Below are positions 7,294-15,645 of a stretch of 38,202 nucleotides of DNA, in pieces; within the stretch, counting starts at the first letter, position 1; each line of letters opens with the position of its first letter. Origin of the DNA: Phycisphaerales bacterium. GTDB taxonomy: Bacteria > Planctomycetota > Phycisphaerae > Phycisphaerales > SM1A02. The notes beneath the pieces are model-generated. The model did not search any database. It saw only the letters and a program-made list of their open reading frames with translations, and was not told where the DNA came from. The stretch covers positions 1 through 38,202 of the forward strand of contig JANQEQ010000050.1 in assembly GCA_028278245.1 (NCBI GenBank). The letters are read 5' to 3'. The translations under genes and the position numbers were made by a program.

Positions 7294-9741
7294 ATGGCCC
7301 AAGCTAAGAAATCAAAAAAGCGGTCCACAGCGATCGTGATGAGCCTGCTGCTGGTTATTGTAACCATTACCGCAGCCCAGGAATTCTCGACTCAGGAGAA
7401 GGACATGAATGCGATACCAGACACACCCGCAACCAGCGCTGACCAAATCAAACTCCGCAATCGACTGGGCGAAGAGAACAGCCCCTACCTTTTGCAGCAC
7501 AAGAATAATCCCGTGCATTGGTGGGCGTGGGGTGAGGAGGCGTTCGCCGCTGCGAGAGCACTCGATCGGCCGATCTTCCTCAGCATTGGCTACTCGACTT
7601 GTTACTGGTGTCACGTGATGGAGCGGGAGAGTTTTGAAAATGAAGAGACCGCGGCAATCCTGAACGAACATTTCATCTGTATCAAGGTCGACCGTGAAGA
7701 ACGTCCCGACGTTGATCAGATTTATATGACTGCAGTACAGATGCTCAATCAGGGACACGGCGGGTGGCCGATGTCGGTCTGGCTTGAGCCGGAGAACCTC
7801 CAACCGTTCCTCGCCGGAACTTACTTTCCGCCTGAGGATGGATACGGTAGGCCGGGCTTTCCGAGTGTGCTTCGTCAAATCATTGAATACTGGCAGAATC
7901 AACACGATCCATTGCTGCAACAGGCGGCTTACATCACCGAGCAGATCAGGCGACATTACTCCACCCCGGTCGAACCGCAACCGCTTGATCAAACCAACAT
8001 TGAGCGGGCTATTACTGGTTTGCTGAGCGAGTACGATGCAGAAGAAGGCGGTTTCAATTCCTCACCGTCGCGCGCTCCAAAGTTTCCCATGCCCGCCAAT
8101 CTCGATTTCCTCATGCAAGCCGCGTGGGACCGAAGTGCGGTGAAGAAAGCAGTCCTCCACACGCTGGATCAGATGGCTTTGGGCGGTATGTATGATCAGA
8201 TCGGAGGCGGCTTCCATCGCTATAGCACCGATCGCCAATGGCTCGTGCCTCACTTTGAGAAAATGCTCTATGACAACGGCCAGCTCGCCACGACGTACGC
8301 AAAAGCTTATGAACTGACCCGTGATGAATATTACGCCGAGATCCTTCGGGAAACGTTGGATTATGTCCTGCGCGAAATGCATGATCAACAGAGCGGCGCG
8401 TTTTACAGCGCCCAGGATGCGGAAGTGAATCACCGTGAGGGGCAAAGTTATCTCTGGAAGGAAGCGGAAGTCCGCACCGTCCTCGAAGACAACGGTCTGG
8501 CTGATGATATTGATTTCGCGCTGAAGGCCTACGGCTTTGACCAAGGCGTTAACTTCCAGGATCCCCATCACCATAACGATCCCCCCTGTAACGTCGTGTA
8601 TCTTATTAATCGCCCCAAAGAGATCGCGATAGAATTCAACCTGGATACAGATACTTTCAACCAGAAACTCCGGCGAATCAATGAAGTGCTCTTGAGCGTT
8701 CGCGATCAGCGCGACCAGCCATTAACCGATGATAAGATCCTTACCGGGTGGAACGGCTTGATGATCGCCGGCCTCGCCGACGGTGGTCGGGTACTCAATG
8801 ATGACAAATACATTACCGCAGCAAAGGGCGCCGTTGACTTTATTATCAACACCCTGCGCACCGACGACGGCGAATTGCTCCGCACCTGGCGTCAGGGCAC
8901 GGCCAAGATTGATGCCTTTCTCGAGGACTACGCTTACTTCATCCAGGGACTGCTCGCCCTCCATCGCGCAACGAATGGCGACAAGTTGCTACAAATTGCT
9001 GATGAACTGAACGACCAGGTCAGTCAGCGCTTCGGCGATGTCGTGCAGGCAGGATACTTTGACGCCCTGGCCGGGCAGACCGATCTCTTTGTTCGTGCCA
9101 AAACGCTGTACGACGGGGCAACCCCCTCGGGCAACTCCGTCATGCTCCACAACCTCCTGGACCTGTATGAACTCACCGAGAATGAGAAATATCTCAATCA
9201 GGCCCAGCGACAACTGGATTTCCTCAGCCCTTACATTGTCGAGCAACCTCACGCTTCCATCGTGGCCGTAGCGGGCTTTGATCGATTCCCCGCCCCCACC
9301 CCCCCACACAGAACTTCCACAACTTCTTCGGTACCAACAGAATCAAGCCAGACCTCACCCGTGAGCTTGACTACCAGCACCGATGCCCTTTACTTTGCCC
9401 CCCGCCAACAGCACACCCTGAATATCACCATCACCATCGATGCCGGTTACCACATCAACGCCCACCAGCCCGGCCTGGAAAACCTCATCCCATTGGAACT
9501 GGTCCTGATAGATGGAGAAGGTTTATCCCTGCTGGTGGATTATCCAGCCGGCGTGGCTATAAATGGTCCGCTGGGTGAAATGAGCCTTCACGAAGGTCAG
9601 ATCACCCTCCCCGTAATTCTCCAGCGCACCGGCGACATCGTCGGTCAGCCACAACTCATGTTGACCTATCAGGTCTGCACGGAACAGGCCTGTCTTCAAC
9701 CGGAAACGATTCCGGTACCGTTAATGATCACCGCGAAGTGA
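7294..9741 (+). CDS. DUF255 thioredoxin-like protein fused to a DsbD-like domain
   Basis: An 815-residue protein. Residues 50-200 are the DUF255/SSP411 (YyaL) thioredoxin-like domain: [15 protein letters not shown], then the redox motif C103-Y-W-C106 in [14 protein letters not shown], then KVDREERPD. Residues 200-660 are the (alpha/alpha)6-barrel-like part with [12 protein letters not shown] and [16 protein letters not shown]. The normal C-terminal end is cut short after about residue 664 and replaced by a Pro/Ser/Thr linker and a domain (about 690-815) resembling the DsbD N-terminal thiol-transfer domain, with Cys795 and Cys800 in CTEQAC. The first ATG gives a signal-anchor ([16 protein letters not shown]), fitting an extracytoplasmic place. 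An alternative ATG at 7405 with AGGAGAAGGA before it would make a cytoplasmic form. Confidence 0.85.
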   Translation: MAQAKKSKKRSTAIVMSLLLVIVTITAAQEFSTQEKDMNAIPDTPATSADQIKLRNRLGEENSPYLLQHKNNPVHWWAWGEEAFAAARALDRPIFLSIGYSTCYWCHVMERESFENEETAAILNEHFICIKVDREERPDVDQIYMTAVQMLNQGHGGWPMSVWLEPENLQPFLAGTYFPPEDGYGRPGFPSVLRQIIEYWQNQHDPLLQQAAYITEQIRRHYSTPVEPQPLDQTNIERAITGLLSEYDAEEGGFNSSPSRAPKFPMPANLDFLMQAAWDRSAVKKAVLHTLDQMALGGMYDQIGGGFHRYSTDRQWLVPHFEKMLYDNGQLATTYAKAYELTRDEYYAEILRETLDYVLREMHDQQSGAFYSAQDAEVNHREGQSYLWKEAEVRTVLEDNGLADDIDFALKAYGFDQGVNFQDPHHHNDPPCNVVYLINRPKEIAIEFNLDTDTFNQKLRRINEVLLSVRDQRDQPLTDDKILTGWNGLMIAGLADGGRVLNDDKYITAAKGAVDFIINTLRTDDGELLRTWRQGTAKIDAFLEDYAYFIQGLLALHRATNGDKLLQIADELNDQVSQRFGDVVQAGYFDALAGQTDLFVRAKTLYDGATPSGNSVMLHNLLDLYELTENEKYLNQAQRQLDFLSPYIVEQPHASIVAVAGFDRFPAPTPPHRTSTTSSVPTESSQTSPVSLTTSTDALYFAPRQQHTLNITITIDAGYHINAHQPGLENLIPLELVLIDGEGLSLLVDYPAGVAINGPLGEMSLHEGQITLPVILQRTGDIVGQPQLMLTYQVCTEQACLQPETIPVPLMITAK

Positions 9742-9765
9742 TCTTATTCTCTCAGGACCACGGCC

Positions 9766-10293
9766 ATGACGGGAACGAGGAACAACCGAAAACATATTGC
9801 CATCATCTCTACCGGCGGCACGATTGAAAAAACCTACAACGAGCTGGAAGGCGTCTTGCACAATGAATGCAGTGTGCTGGATGTTATGCTTGCTTCACTC
9901 AACCTGGAAGGTGTTGAAATCGTTCGCGTTCCGCTGATGAACAAGGACAGCGTCGAGATGAGCGATATTGATCACACGCTCATCGCCAAGACTGCCGGTG
10001 CGATGGCCGAGGCCCATGACGGCGTGATCATCGTCCACGGCACTGATCTGCTCAGTCAAACCGGCGAGCGGACTCATGAACTGCTCCCCAGTCCCCCCGT
10101 ACCGATTGTTTTGACCGGCGCCATGCGCCCTTACGAAATGCGCAGCACCGACGCCCTGCAGAATCTCACTGAAGCCTTACTTTCGGTTCAGCTTCTTCCT
10201 CCGGGAGTGTACGTGTCGATGCATAACACCGTACTGCAATTCCCGGGTGTGACCAAAGATCGACAGCACGGTCGATTTATCAAGACTATGTGA
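9766..10293 (+). CDS. Short asparaginase-fold protein
   Basis: A 175-residue protein with the N-terminal domain signatures of L-asparaginase: IAIISTGGTIEKTY (catalytic Thr of TGGTI), VIIVHGTDLLSQTGE (second catalytic Thr-Asp of HGTD) and PIVLTGAMRPYEM. Full asparaginases are about 330 residues with a second C-terminal domain, which is absent here. A stand-alone short group of this fold is known, so this is probably not a truncation, but hydrolase activity on asparagine is unproven. It starts 24 bp after the DUF255 gene and likely shares its transcript. It converges with the T2SS operon. Confidence 0.8.
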   Translation: MTGTRNNRKHIAIISTGGTIEKTYNELEGVLHNECSVLDVMLASLNLEGVEIVRVPLMNKDSVEMSDIDHTLIAKTAGAMAEAHDGVIIVHGTDLLSQTGERTHELLPSPPVPIVLTGAMRPYEMRSTDALQNLTEALLSVQLLPPGVYVSMHNTVLQFPGVTKDRQHGRFIKTM

Positions 10294-10328
10294 TATTCAT
10301 GCCCCAGTGAATCAACTCACTGAATATC
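10292..10328. terminator. Possible bidirectional hairpin between convergent genes
   Basis: Nested inverted repeats GATATT/AATATC and CAGTGA/TCACTG span the stops of the asparaginase-like gene and of the T2SS-linked lipoprotein. There is no T-tract on either side, so terminator function is only suggested by the position. Confidence 0.3.
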
Positions 10329-11543
10329 TTCCTCATCCGGAGAAAGCAGCGCAAGCGATGTCAGCGCAATGCGATTCTCAGCTGTTTCAAGCAGCAGGTA
10401 GGGAATTTTTCGCAACTGTGTAGGTCGAGGTATCAGCATACCTGCCAGGAGGTCGGCCTTGTCACGCACATTGCCGACATTCTGCAGAATGAGTGAACGA
10501 TCAGTTACAGCCAACGCGCGATTGTTATCGACAGGAAGCACCATGTAGGTTCGCTCATCGAGAAATGTCAGGTTGCGACGCGATCCGGTGAGGGGGCGCC
10601 AGATTGCAGCCCGCGATCTTGGGATGTGGAAAAATGCAAGCTGTTCGTGCTCGGGAACACTGCCGTCTATGACCGACACCGCTGCGGCAAGTGTTTGATA
10701 AGCGGTCCAGGGTGAAGCATTTTGAGCGATTGTAAGATGTTGTTTTGATTGCTGAAATGCGCGTGTATCTGTTGCCGATCCATACACAGCATCAAGAAAG
10801 CCGTTTGATAATGTCAGAGCGAACAGCGAATCGCCCACACCGGAATAGACTGGCATGAGCCAGTCTCTCCCCTGCGCAGGAATGGTGAACGTTCTGATAC
10901 CACGCCGCACCGACAATGAGAAATGATTCGCATCGGGTGTTTTACTTGACCAGGCAAGCTGACCGCTTGGCCCTAATGTTGCAAATGCATTGACTGATTG
11001 ATCATCGACCAGCCAGCGAATCTCTGCCGATTCCCATGCAGCATGCCCGATCCAGCGTGACCCATCTTCGCGAGGTGATTCGATGAGAAATCCACTTTGA
11101 TCACACGCTCTTCCTAGCAAGACAGGCTCGGAAATCGTGGCGATCAACTGCGGAGATGTATTTGGAGCTTGACTGATTTGATAGATTTCGATCCGCGATG
11201 CGTGGGGAACAGTCGCGTCTGGTTGCGCAAGAATCGTCTCCCAGGTTGGGGATACACCTGTTTGTGTGGCAACAAATTGTCCATCCGGACTCACCAGCGG
11301 CAAGGTCATATTGTCATAAGGAATTGATCCATGTGACATCACCCATGCTCGCACATGCGCTGCACGTGTATCGATTGGGCCTCGCTCTGCTGAAGTCGTT
11401 GATCTGACGATACTTTGTTCAGGAATAGGATTATCTGTTAACCGCAAAGCATCGGGAGATGATGTTGAGCTTGACTGACACGAACCCAGCAATATCAGGC
11501 AGAGTGCTAAGAATGTGAGGATTATGCAACGACTATAGATCAT
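10317..11543 (-). CDS. Lipoprotein at the end of the T2SS operon
   Basis: A 408-residue protein from the ATG at 11543, which overlaps the end of gspD (TAG at 11533-11535) by 11 bp and implies coupled translation. The N-terminus MIYSRCIILTFLALCLILLGSC ends in a clear lipobox (LLGSC), so it should be a lipid-anchored outer- or inner-membrane protein. The rest has short strand repeats with SPDGQFVATQTG, SGQLAWSS and FLDERTYMVLPV, suggesting a beta-propeller of TolB/WD-like type; no family is assigned. Being last in a secretion operon, it could be a pilotin-like or accessory factor for the secretin, which is inference from position only. Pilotins are normally much shorter. Confidence 0.7.
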   Translation of the reverse strand: MIYSRCIILTFLALCLILLGSCQSSSTSSPDALRLTDNPIPEQSIVRSTTSAERGPIDTRAAHVRAWVMSHGSIPYDNMTLPLVSPDGQFVATQTGVSPTWETILAQPDATVPHASRIEIYQISQAPNTSPQLIATISEPVLLGRACDQSGFLIESPREDGSRWIGHAAWESAEIRWLVDDQSVNAFATLGPSGQLAWSSKTPDANHFSLSVRRGIRTFTIPAQGRDWLMPVYSGVGDSLFALTLSNGFLDAVYGSATDTRAFQQSKQHLTIAQNASPWTAYQTLAAAVSVIDGSVPEHEQLAFFHIPRSRAAIWRPLTGSRRNLTFLDERTYMVLPVDNNRALAVTDRSLILQNVGNVRDKADLLAGMLIPRPTQLRKIPYLLLETAENRIALTSLALLSPDEEDIQ

Positions 11544-14169
11544 CAATGTCAACCGGCGTTTCGGTTCCTGATTCATTTTCTTCATATAGTTTTCTGCGTT
11601 TCTCGATCACTCGCTCACGAACCTGGTCCGGATTCTTCTTTTGATCCTTAACTTGCTCTTTCACCGGCCGGGTCAGGTCTTCGAGCATCTGGAGTGATTT
11701 TTCTGTATCGTTCATCGATGGATTTTCAACCACAACAGGTGTAATAAATGCAATCAACTCTGTTGTAACAGTTGTATCTTCGTGTGATTTGAAAAGTTCG
11801 CCGATGAAGGGAATGTCGCTCAGGAGCGGCAGCCCGCGCGTGATTTTCGATTCAGATTCACGCAGAATGCCGGAGATCACGACCGTCTGCCCATTCTGTA
11901 CGATAACTCGTGTCGTTGTCTGGCGGCGATCAACAATTGCTCCGCCGAACAGAGTCTGTCCCGGCACGATGCTCGACAGTTCAAGGTTAATTTCCATATC
12001 GACATCGTGATTCGCAGTGATACGCGGCCTCACATTCAACACAACACCGACTTCACGGTACTCAAACGAATCAGTAGGATTGCCCTGGGTGTTAATCGTT
12101 GTGTTCGTGATAAACGGGATATCCTGGCCGTCGAAAAAGTACGCTTCCTGGTTATCTGCTGTGAAAATGCGCGGTTCCTGAATGATCCGGACATTTGTTT
12201 TCTGATCCAGCGCCTGGATAACTACATTCACCGGTATTGACGCTTCAAGCAAAGATGTATCAAAATAACTCTTGAAAGGATTTTCTTCACTTCCGGTGAT
12301 GTCGGCCGTCCCACCGAGTCTGTAGTCCGGATTCGCCCCGGAGAGAATCGATCCGTCGTTGCTGATGCGCAAGCCAAACGCAAAATCATCCTGCAATTCA
12401 ACTTCGGTGATGATGGCGGCAATCATCACCTGCCGTCCCGGTTTATCGAACTCACGGATGATATCGATCATCGGTTCCAGTTGAGCGGGCGGTGCCAGCA
12501 CTGCCAGCGCGTTTTGGCGAATGATCGGGACGATACGCACCTTACCGATGAGTGACGATTCCGGTGACTGATCTTCCCGCTGACGACCACGTTGCCAGGG
12601 GAAGTTGATTGTTCCCGCCGATCCGCCGCCGCTTGCCACACCACCACCTGTGGTCGCTCCACCGCCGCCGCTGTCATCTCCTACCCCCTGACCACTCAAT
12701 CCTTCGCCCGGTCTTTGTAGTGACACATTGGATCCGGCTTCTGCCAGTAGCGCATTGATTTCCTCTGCCAGGCTCACGGCATTGGCATGATGGAGTTCGA
12801 CAATACGCGGCAAGCCGACGAACGACTTCATATCGAGCTGCTGAATGAGTGAGTCGAGAAAGTCGAAACTCTCTTCGGTTTTGCAGATAACGATCAGGCT
12901 GTTGATATCCGGATATGCCTCGATCTTGTAGATCCCGCTGAGGATTTGCTGAACATCGCTGCGCTGGCCACTGCCTGCTGCACTACCCGCACGACGCGCT
13001 CCGGCTGATGATGATCCCGAGCCAGATCCCAGCAATTCACCGAGCGTGTCGCGCATCTTGATCGGATCGGTGTAATACAGGCGATACACCTTTGCCGTAC
13101 CATCCGGACGGGGACGATCCCAGTATTCGGTAACAAGATTATCGATCTCCTTAATCACCTTCGGGGCTGCGGACACTGTTACAGCATTCTGCAGCACATT
13201 GACCGTGACGCGCAATTCAACCTGCGGCCCGGGACCGAGTGTGCTGGGTGATTGTTGTGTTGTACCCGGCCTCCCACCACGCTGAGGGCGTTGCTGTCGT
13301 CCCGCCTGTGTCCGTGCATCCTGTTCAAAAAGATCAATAATATTCTGGGAAATTTCCGTCGCATCAGAATGAGCCAGCCTCCAGGTGCGTTTTTCCTCCT
13401 TGATCCACAAATGATCCAGTTCATTGATTAACTGCTGAACTGTCTGACAAAATTCAATGCTCCCCAGCACGACAATCTGATTTGAATTCGGATCAACAGT
13501 GACCGTGACATTGTCGGGCAGATTCTCGTTGAGTTGTTCACCCACGCTGTCTGCTTCCGCTTCCTGAAGTTTATAGATCTTGATCACAATGGATCCGAGA
13601 TCGGTTCGTTTCATCACATCATCCGATGCGCGAAGAACAGGCATCACACCCAAACGAACCACATCTTCCATTAAACCAATGATGATAACCTCTTCCTTTT
13701 CAATCACACCGACCCCGTTGAGCCGCATGTAAGTGAAAATCAGATCGATAACCTGCTCTTTCCTGATGGGAGTTTCGCTGAAGAGTGTCACTGACTTGGT
13801 TTTGAGCCTTGACATCTCCACCGGCATAATCACCTTTCCGGTGGCCTGGTGGATGAACGGAATCAATTCCTCAACGGACATTCCATCCAGACCCAGAATG
13901 GCTTCTTCGCCTTCAAAGATTTTCGGTCGATTGAGAGAGTCTCGATTGAGAATCCACTGTTCACCACTGTCTTGATCTGTCACTTCCGGTGAATCGGATT
14001 CATTTTCCTGATCCCCCATGTTGGAGGTTTCATCGTTCTGCCCGGTGGTCGGCGGTGATGACGGTTGCGGCCGCCCCTCCTGATCCTGCGCCATCGTCGG
14101 GATTTGAATCAATAAAACCAACAGCACCATCAGGAGATGAACCGGCGCGATAAATGATGTACGGAACAT
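11533..14169 (-). CDS. gspD: Type II secretion secretin
   Basis: An 878-residue protein from the ATG at 14169; further in-frame starts up to 14229 exist and no ribosome binding site decides among them. This start gives a good signal peptide (HLLMVLLVLLIQIPTMAQ). After a Glu/Asp-rich linker there is an N0/STN-like domain (about 90-170), repeated N-domains with Gly/Ser-rich insertions, and a secretin C-domain with VPIIRQNALAVLAP, VRIIQEPRIFTADNQEA, FEYREVGVVLNVRPRI and the signature VVISGILRESESKITRGLPLLSDIPFIGELF. Secretins form the multimeric outer-membrane gate of T2SS and type IV pilus machines. The surrounding pseudopilin genes favour the T2SS assignment. The insertions make it longer than the typical 650-700 residues. 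Confidence 0.93.
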   Translation of the reverse strand: MFRTSFIAPVHLLMVLLVLLIQIPTMAQDQEGRPQPSSPPTTGQNDETSNMGDQENESDSPEVTDQDSGEQWILNRDSLNRPKIFEGEEAILGLDGMSVEELIPFIHQATGKVIMPVEMSRLKTKSVTLFSETPIRKEQVIDLIFTYMRLNGVGVIEKEEVIIIGLMEDVVRLGVMPVLRASDDVMKRTDLGSIVIKIYKLQEAEADSVGEQLNENLPDNVTVTVDPNSNQIVVLGSIEFCQTVQQLINELDHLWIKEEKRTWRLAHSDATEISQNIIDLFEQDARTQAGRQQRPQRGGRPGTTQQSPSTLGPGPQVELRVTVNVLQNAVTVSAAPKVIKEIDNLVTEYWDRPRPDGTAKVYRLYYTDPIKMRDTLGELLGSGSGSSSAGARRAGSAAGSGQRSDVQQILSGIYKIEAYPDINSLIVICKTEESFDFLDSLIQQLDMKSFVGLPRIVELHHANAVSLAEEINALLAEAGSNVSLQRPGEGLSGQGVGDDSGGGGATTGGGVASGGGSAGTINFPWQRGRQREDQSPESSLIGKVRIVPIIRQNALAVLAPPAQLEPMIDIIREFDKPGRQVMIAAIITEVELQDDFAFGLRISNDGSILSGANPDYRLGGTADITGSEENPFKSYFDTSLLEASIPVNVVIQALDQKTNVRIIQEPRIFTADNQEAYFFDGQDIPFITNTTINTQGNPTDSFEYREVGVVLNVRPRITANHDVDMEINLELSSIVPGQTLFGGAIVDRRQTTTRVIVQNGQTVVISGILRESESKITRGLPLLSDIPFIGELFKSHEDTTVTTELIAFITPVVVENPSMNDTEKSLQMLEDLTRPVKEQVKDQKKNPDQVRERVIEKRRKLYEENESGTETPVDIDDL

Positions 14170-14233
14170 GTTCACAAAGATCATCCTTGAGTAGAGATGA
14201 GAAGGGCATAAGCCTCCGGGATTGAGCAAAAGA

Positions 14234-15022
14234 TCATGGATCCTCTGGTACTGTAGCTGAAGTGCGAGTCGTTAAATCAGCAGATGTGTCATCATTCTCA
14301 TCCTCTTCGTCTGATTCATTCCTCTCCTCTTCACCTTCAGTTGATGATGCATCGTCAGGCTGCGATCCTTGTTCTGAAACATCATCACTCGGCTTCTCCT
14401 CCTCCTGAATAACCTCTGACTCTTCCGGTTGCACATCAATCATACCGGGAACGGGTTTTGCCGGAGATGATTTATCCTTGAAGGGCGCATCCTGATTCCA
14501 ATCCCCAAATAACGAGATATCGTACTCTCCATCTCTGTAGCGCACTGTTGCGCTGAAAATGGAATCGATTGAGACCAGTTCAACACCTCCCTTTTCCTCA
14601 CCCACCGGAATCTGAAGAATATTTTCGCCTTCACGTGGTGGTTTGAACCACGCTTCATTACCCACAATCGCAATCAAGCTCGGCCCCTGGTACATAGCAG
14701 GAGGGCCGGTGTCGATCGGTTCCGGTTCCGGTTCCGGTTCAGTCTCGACAGGTGGTTTCGGTCTCGGAGCTGCTCGTCGTGGTGTCGGGGGTGGCGTGTG
14801 GAAAACTGAGCGACCATCAAACCGTGATTGATACGTCTGATGGATATCTTCATGGTCTGCCACGAATCGCGCTAAGGTATCCGCCGGCGTTTGTTCATCT
14901 GAGGTGGAGCCCCACGCCGCATTCCACAGCCTCGGGATCTGCATCAATATCGCAACGATCGTAACCAGAATAACCACCAGACTCACCGCGGCAGAAGTGT
15001 TGATGCCAAATCGTTGCATCAT
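14234..15022 (-). CDS. GspC/PilP-like inner-membrane assembly protein
   Basis: A 262-residue protein. The ATG at 15022 follows AGGAGGTG by 4 bases and overlaps the previous stop as ATGA, so the start is secure. The layout is a short cytoplasmic N-terminus, one membrane helix (SLVVILVTIVAILMQI), a Pro/Glu-rich linker with an EPEPEPEP stretch, a small beta domain around LIAIVGNEAWFKPPREGENILQIPVG and a very acidic tail of about 70 residues. That order of membrane anchor, linker and a small homology-region-like beta domain fits GspC or PilP, which link the inner-membrane platform to the secretin. Sequence similarity is weak, so the call rests on layout and on lying just upstream of gspD. Confidence 0.65.
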   Translation of the reverse strand: MMQRFGINTSAAVSLVVILVTIVAILMQIPRLWNAAWGSTSDEQTPADTLARFVADHEDIHQTYQSRFDGRSVFHTPPPTPRRAAPRPKPPVETEPEPEPEPIDTGPPAMYQGPSLIAIVGNEAWFKPPREGENILQIPVGEEKGGVELVSIDSIFSATVRYRDGEYDISLFGDWNQDAPFKDKSSPAKPVPGMIDVQPEESEVIQEEEKPSDDVSEQGSQPDDASSTEGEEERNESDEEDENDDTSADLTTRTSATVPEDP

Positions 15023-15645
15023 CCGGCACCTCCTGCTCGATTCCGGGCTGACTGTGGCTTCTCGCCGATCACCCACGTTTCTATCGACAAACGAGCTTTC
15101 ACCTTGGTCGTGGTGAGTTTCGTCAATCGAACGCTGTTGACCGACTCCACGTCGGGATGTGTTTCGAGTTCGGCGATAATTGCCATGGTCGTTTCAGGTG
15201 AAGCTTCAAATCTCAATTCGCTACTGAGTACTTCCACGCGCTCCGCATTTCCCCGGGTAAGCTCAGAAAGCACACCCTTGCCCAGCGGCCTGCGGCCTCT
15301 CATGCTGTAGCTGTCATCATTGACCGTATGACGGCGAAGCACTTCGTTTACCGCGCGACTCAACGCCATTTCACCTTCGGCAACAGTACCCGGTATGCGC
15401 ACCTCGCCGGCAATCGTGATGAATCCCTTGCTGCTGTTGAGATCACTGCGTAGCGATTCACTGTGCTGCACCGATTCTATATCGCGTTCGATTTTGTCCG
15501 CCTGAGCATCCCACTGGAATGCCAGTTGTCGGATCGTCTGATCCCAAAGGAGGAAGGCAACGATGAACACGATCGCCATGATCGCCCACTGCCAGACGCG
15601 AGGCAGTTCAAAGAAGCGCTGGATGGAGTTGCTAAGCGCATTCAT
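15019..15645 (-). CDS. GspM/PilO-like assembly protein
   Basis: A 208-residue protein from the ATG at 15645, which overlaps the stop of the previous gene as ATGA. It has one membrane helix (WQWAIMAIVFIVAFLLW) after about 20 residues, a coiled-coil-like stretch (IRQLAFQWDAQADKIERDI) and a C-terminal alpha/beta domain of ferredoxin-like type with RVEVLSSELRFEASPETTMAIIAELETHPDVESV. This is the PilO/GspM plan: single-pass anchor, periplasmic coiled coil and a domain that pairs with PilN/GspL. The following gene overlaps by 4 bp. Confidence 0.75.
   Translation of the reverse strand: MNALSNSIQRFFELPRVWQWAIMAIVFIVAFLLWDQTIRQLAFQWDAQADKIERDIESVQHSESLRSDLNSSKGFITIAGEVRIPGTVAEGEMALSRAVNEVLRRHTVNDDSYSMRGRRPLGKGVLSELTRGNAERVEVLSSELRFEASPETTMAIIAELETHPDVESVNSVRLTKLTTTKVKARLSIETWVIGEKPQSARNRAGGAG

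Noticed and set aside
9766..10293. Short asparaginase as a truncated pseudogene
   Set aside because: The frame ends cleanly, no C-terminal domain remnant follows, and stand-alone one-domain forms of this fold are known.
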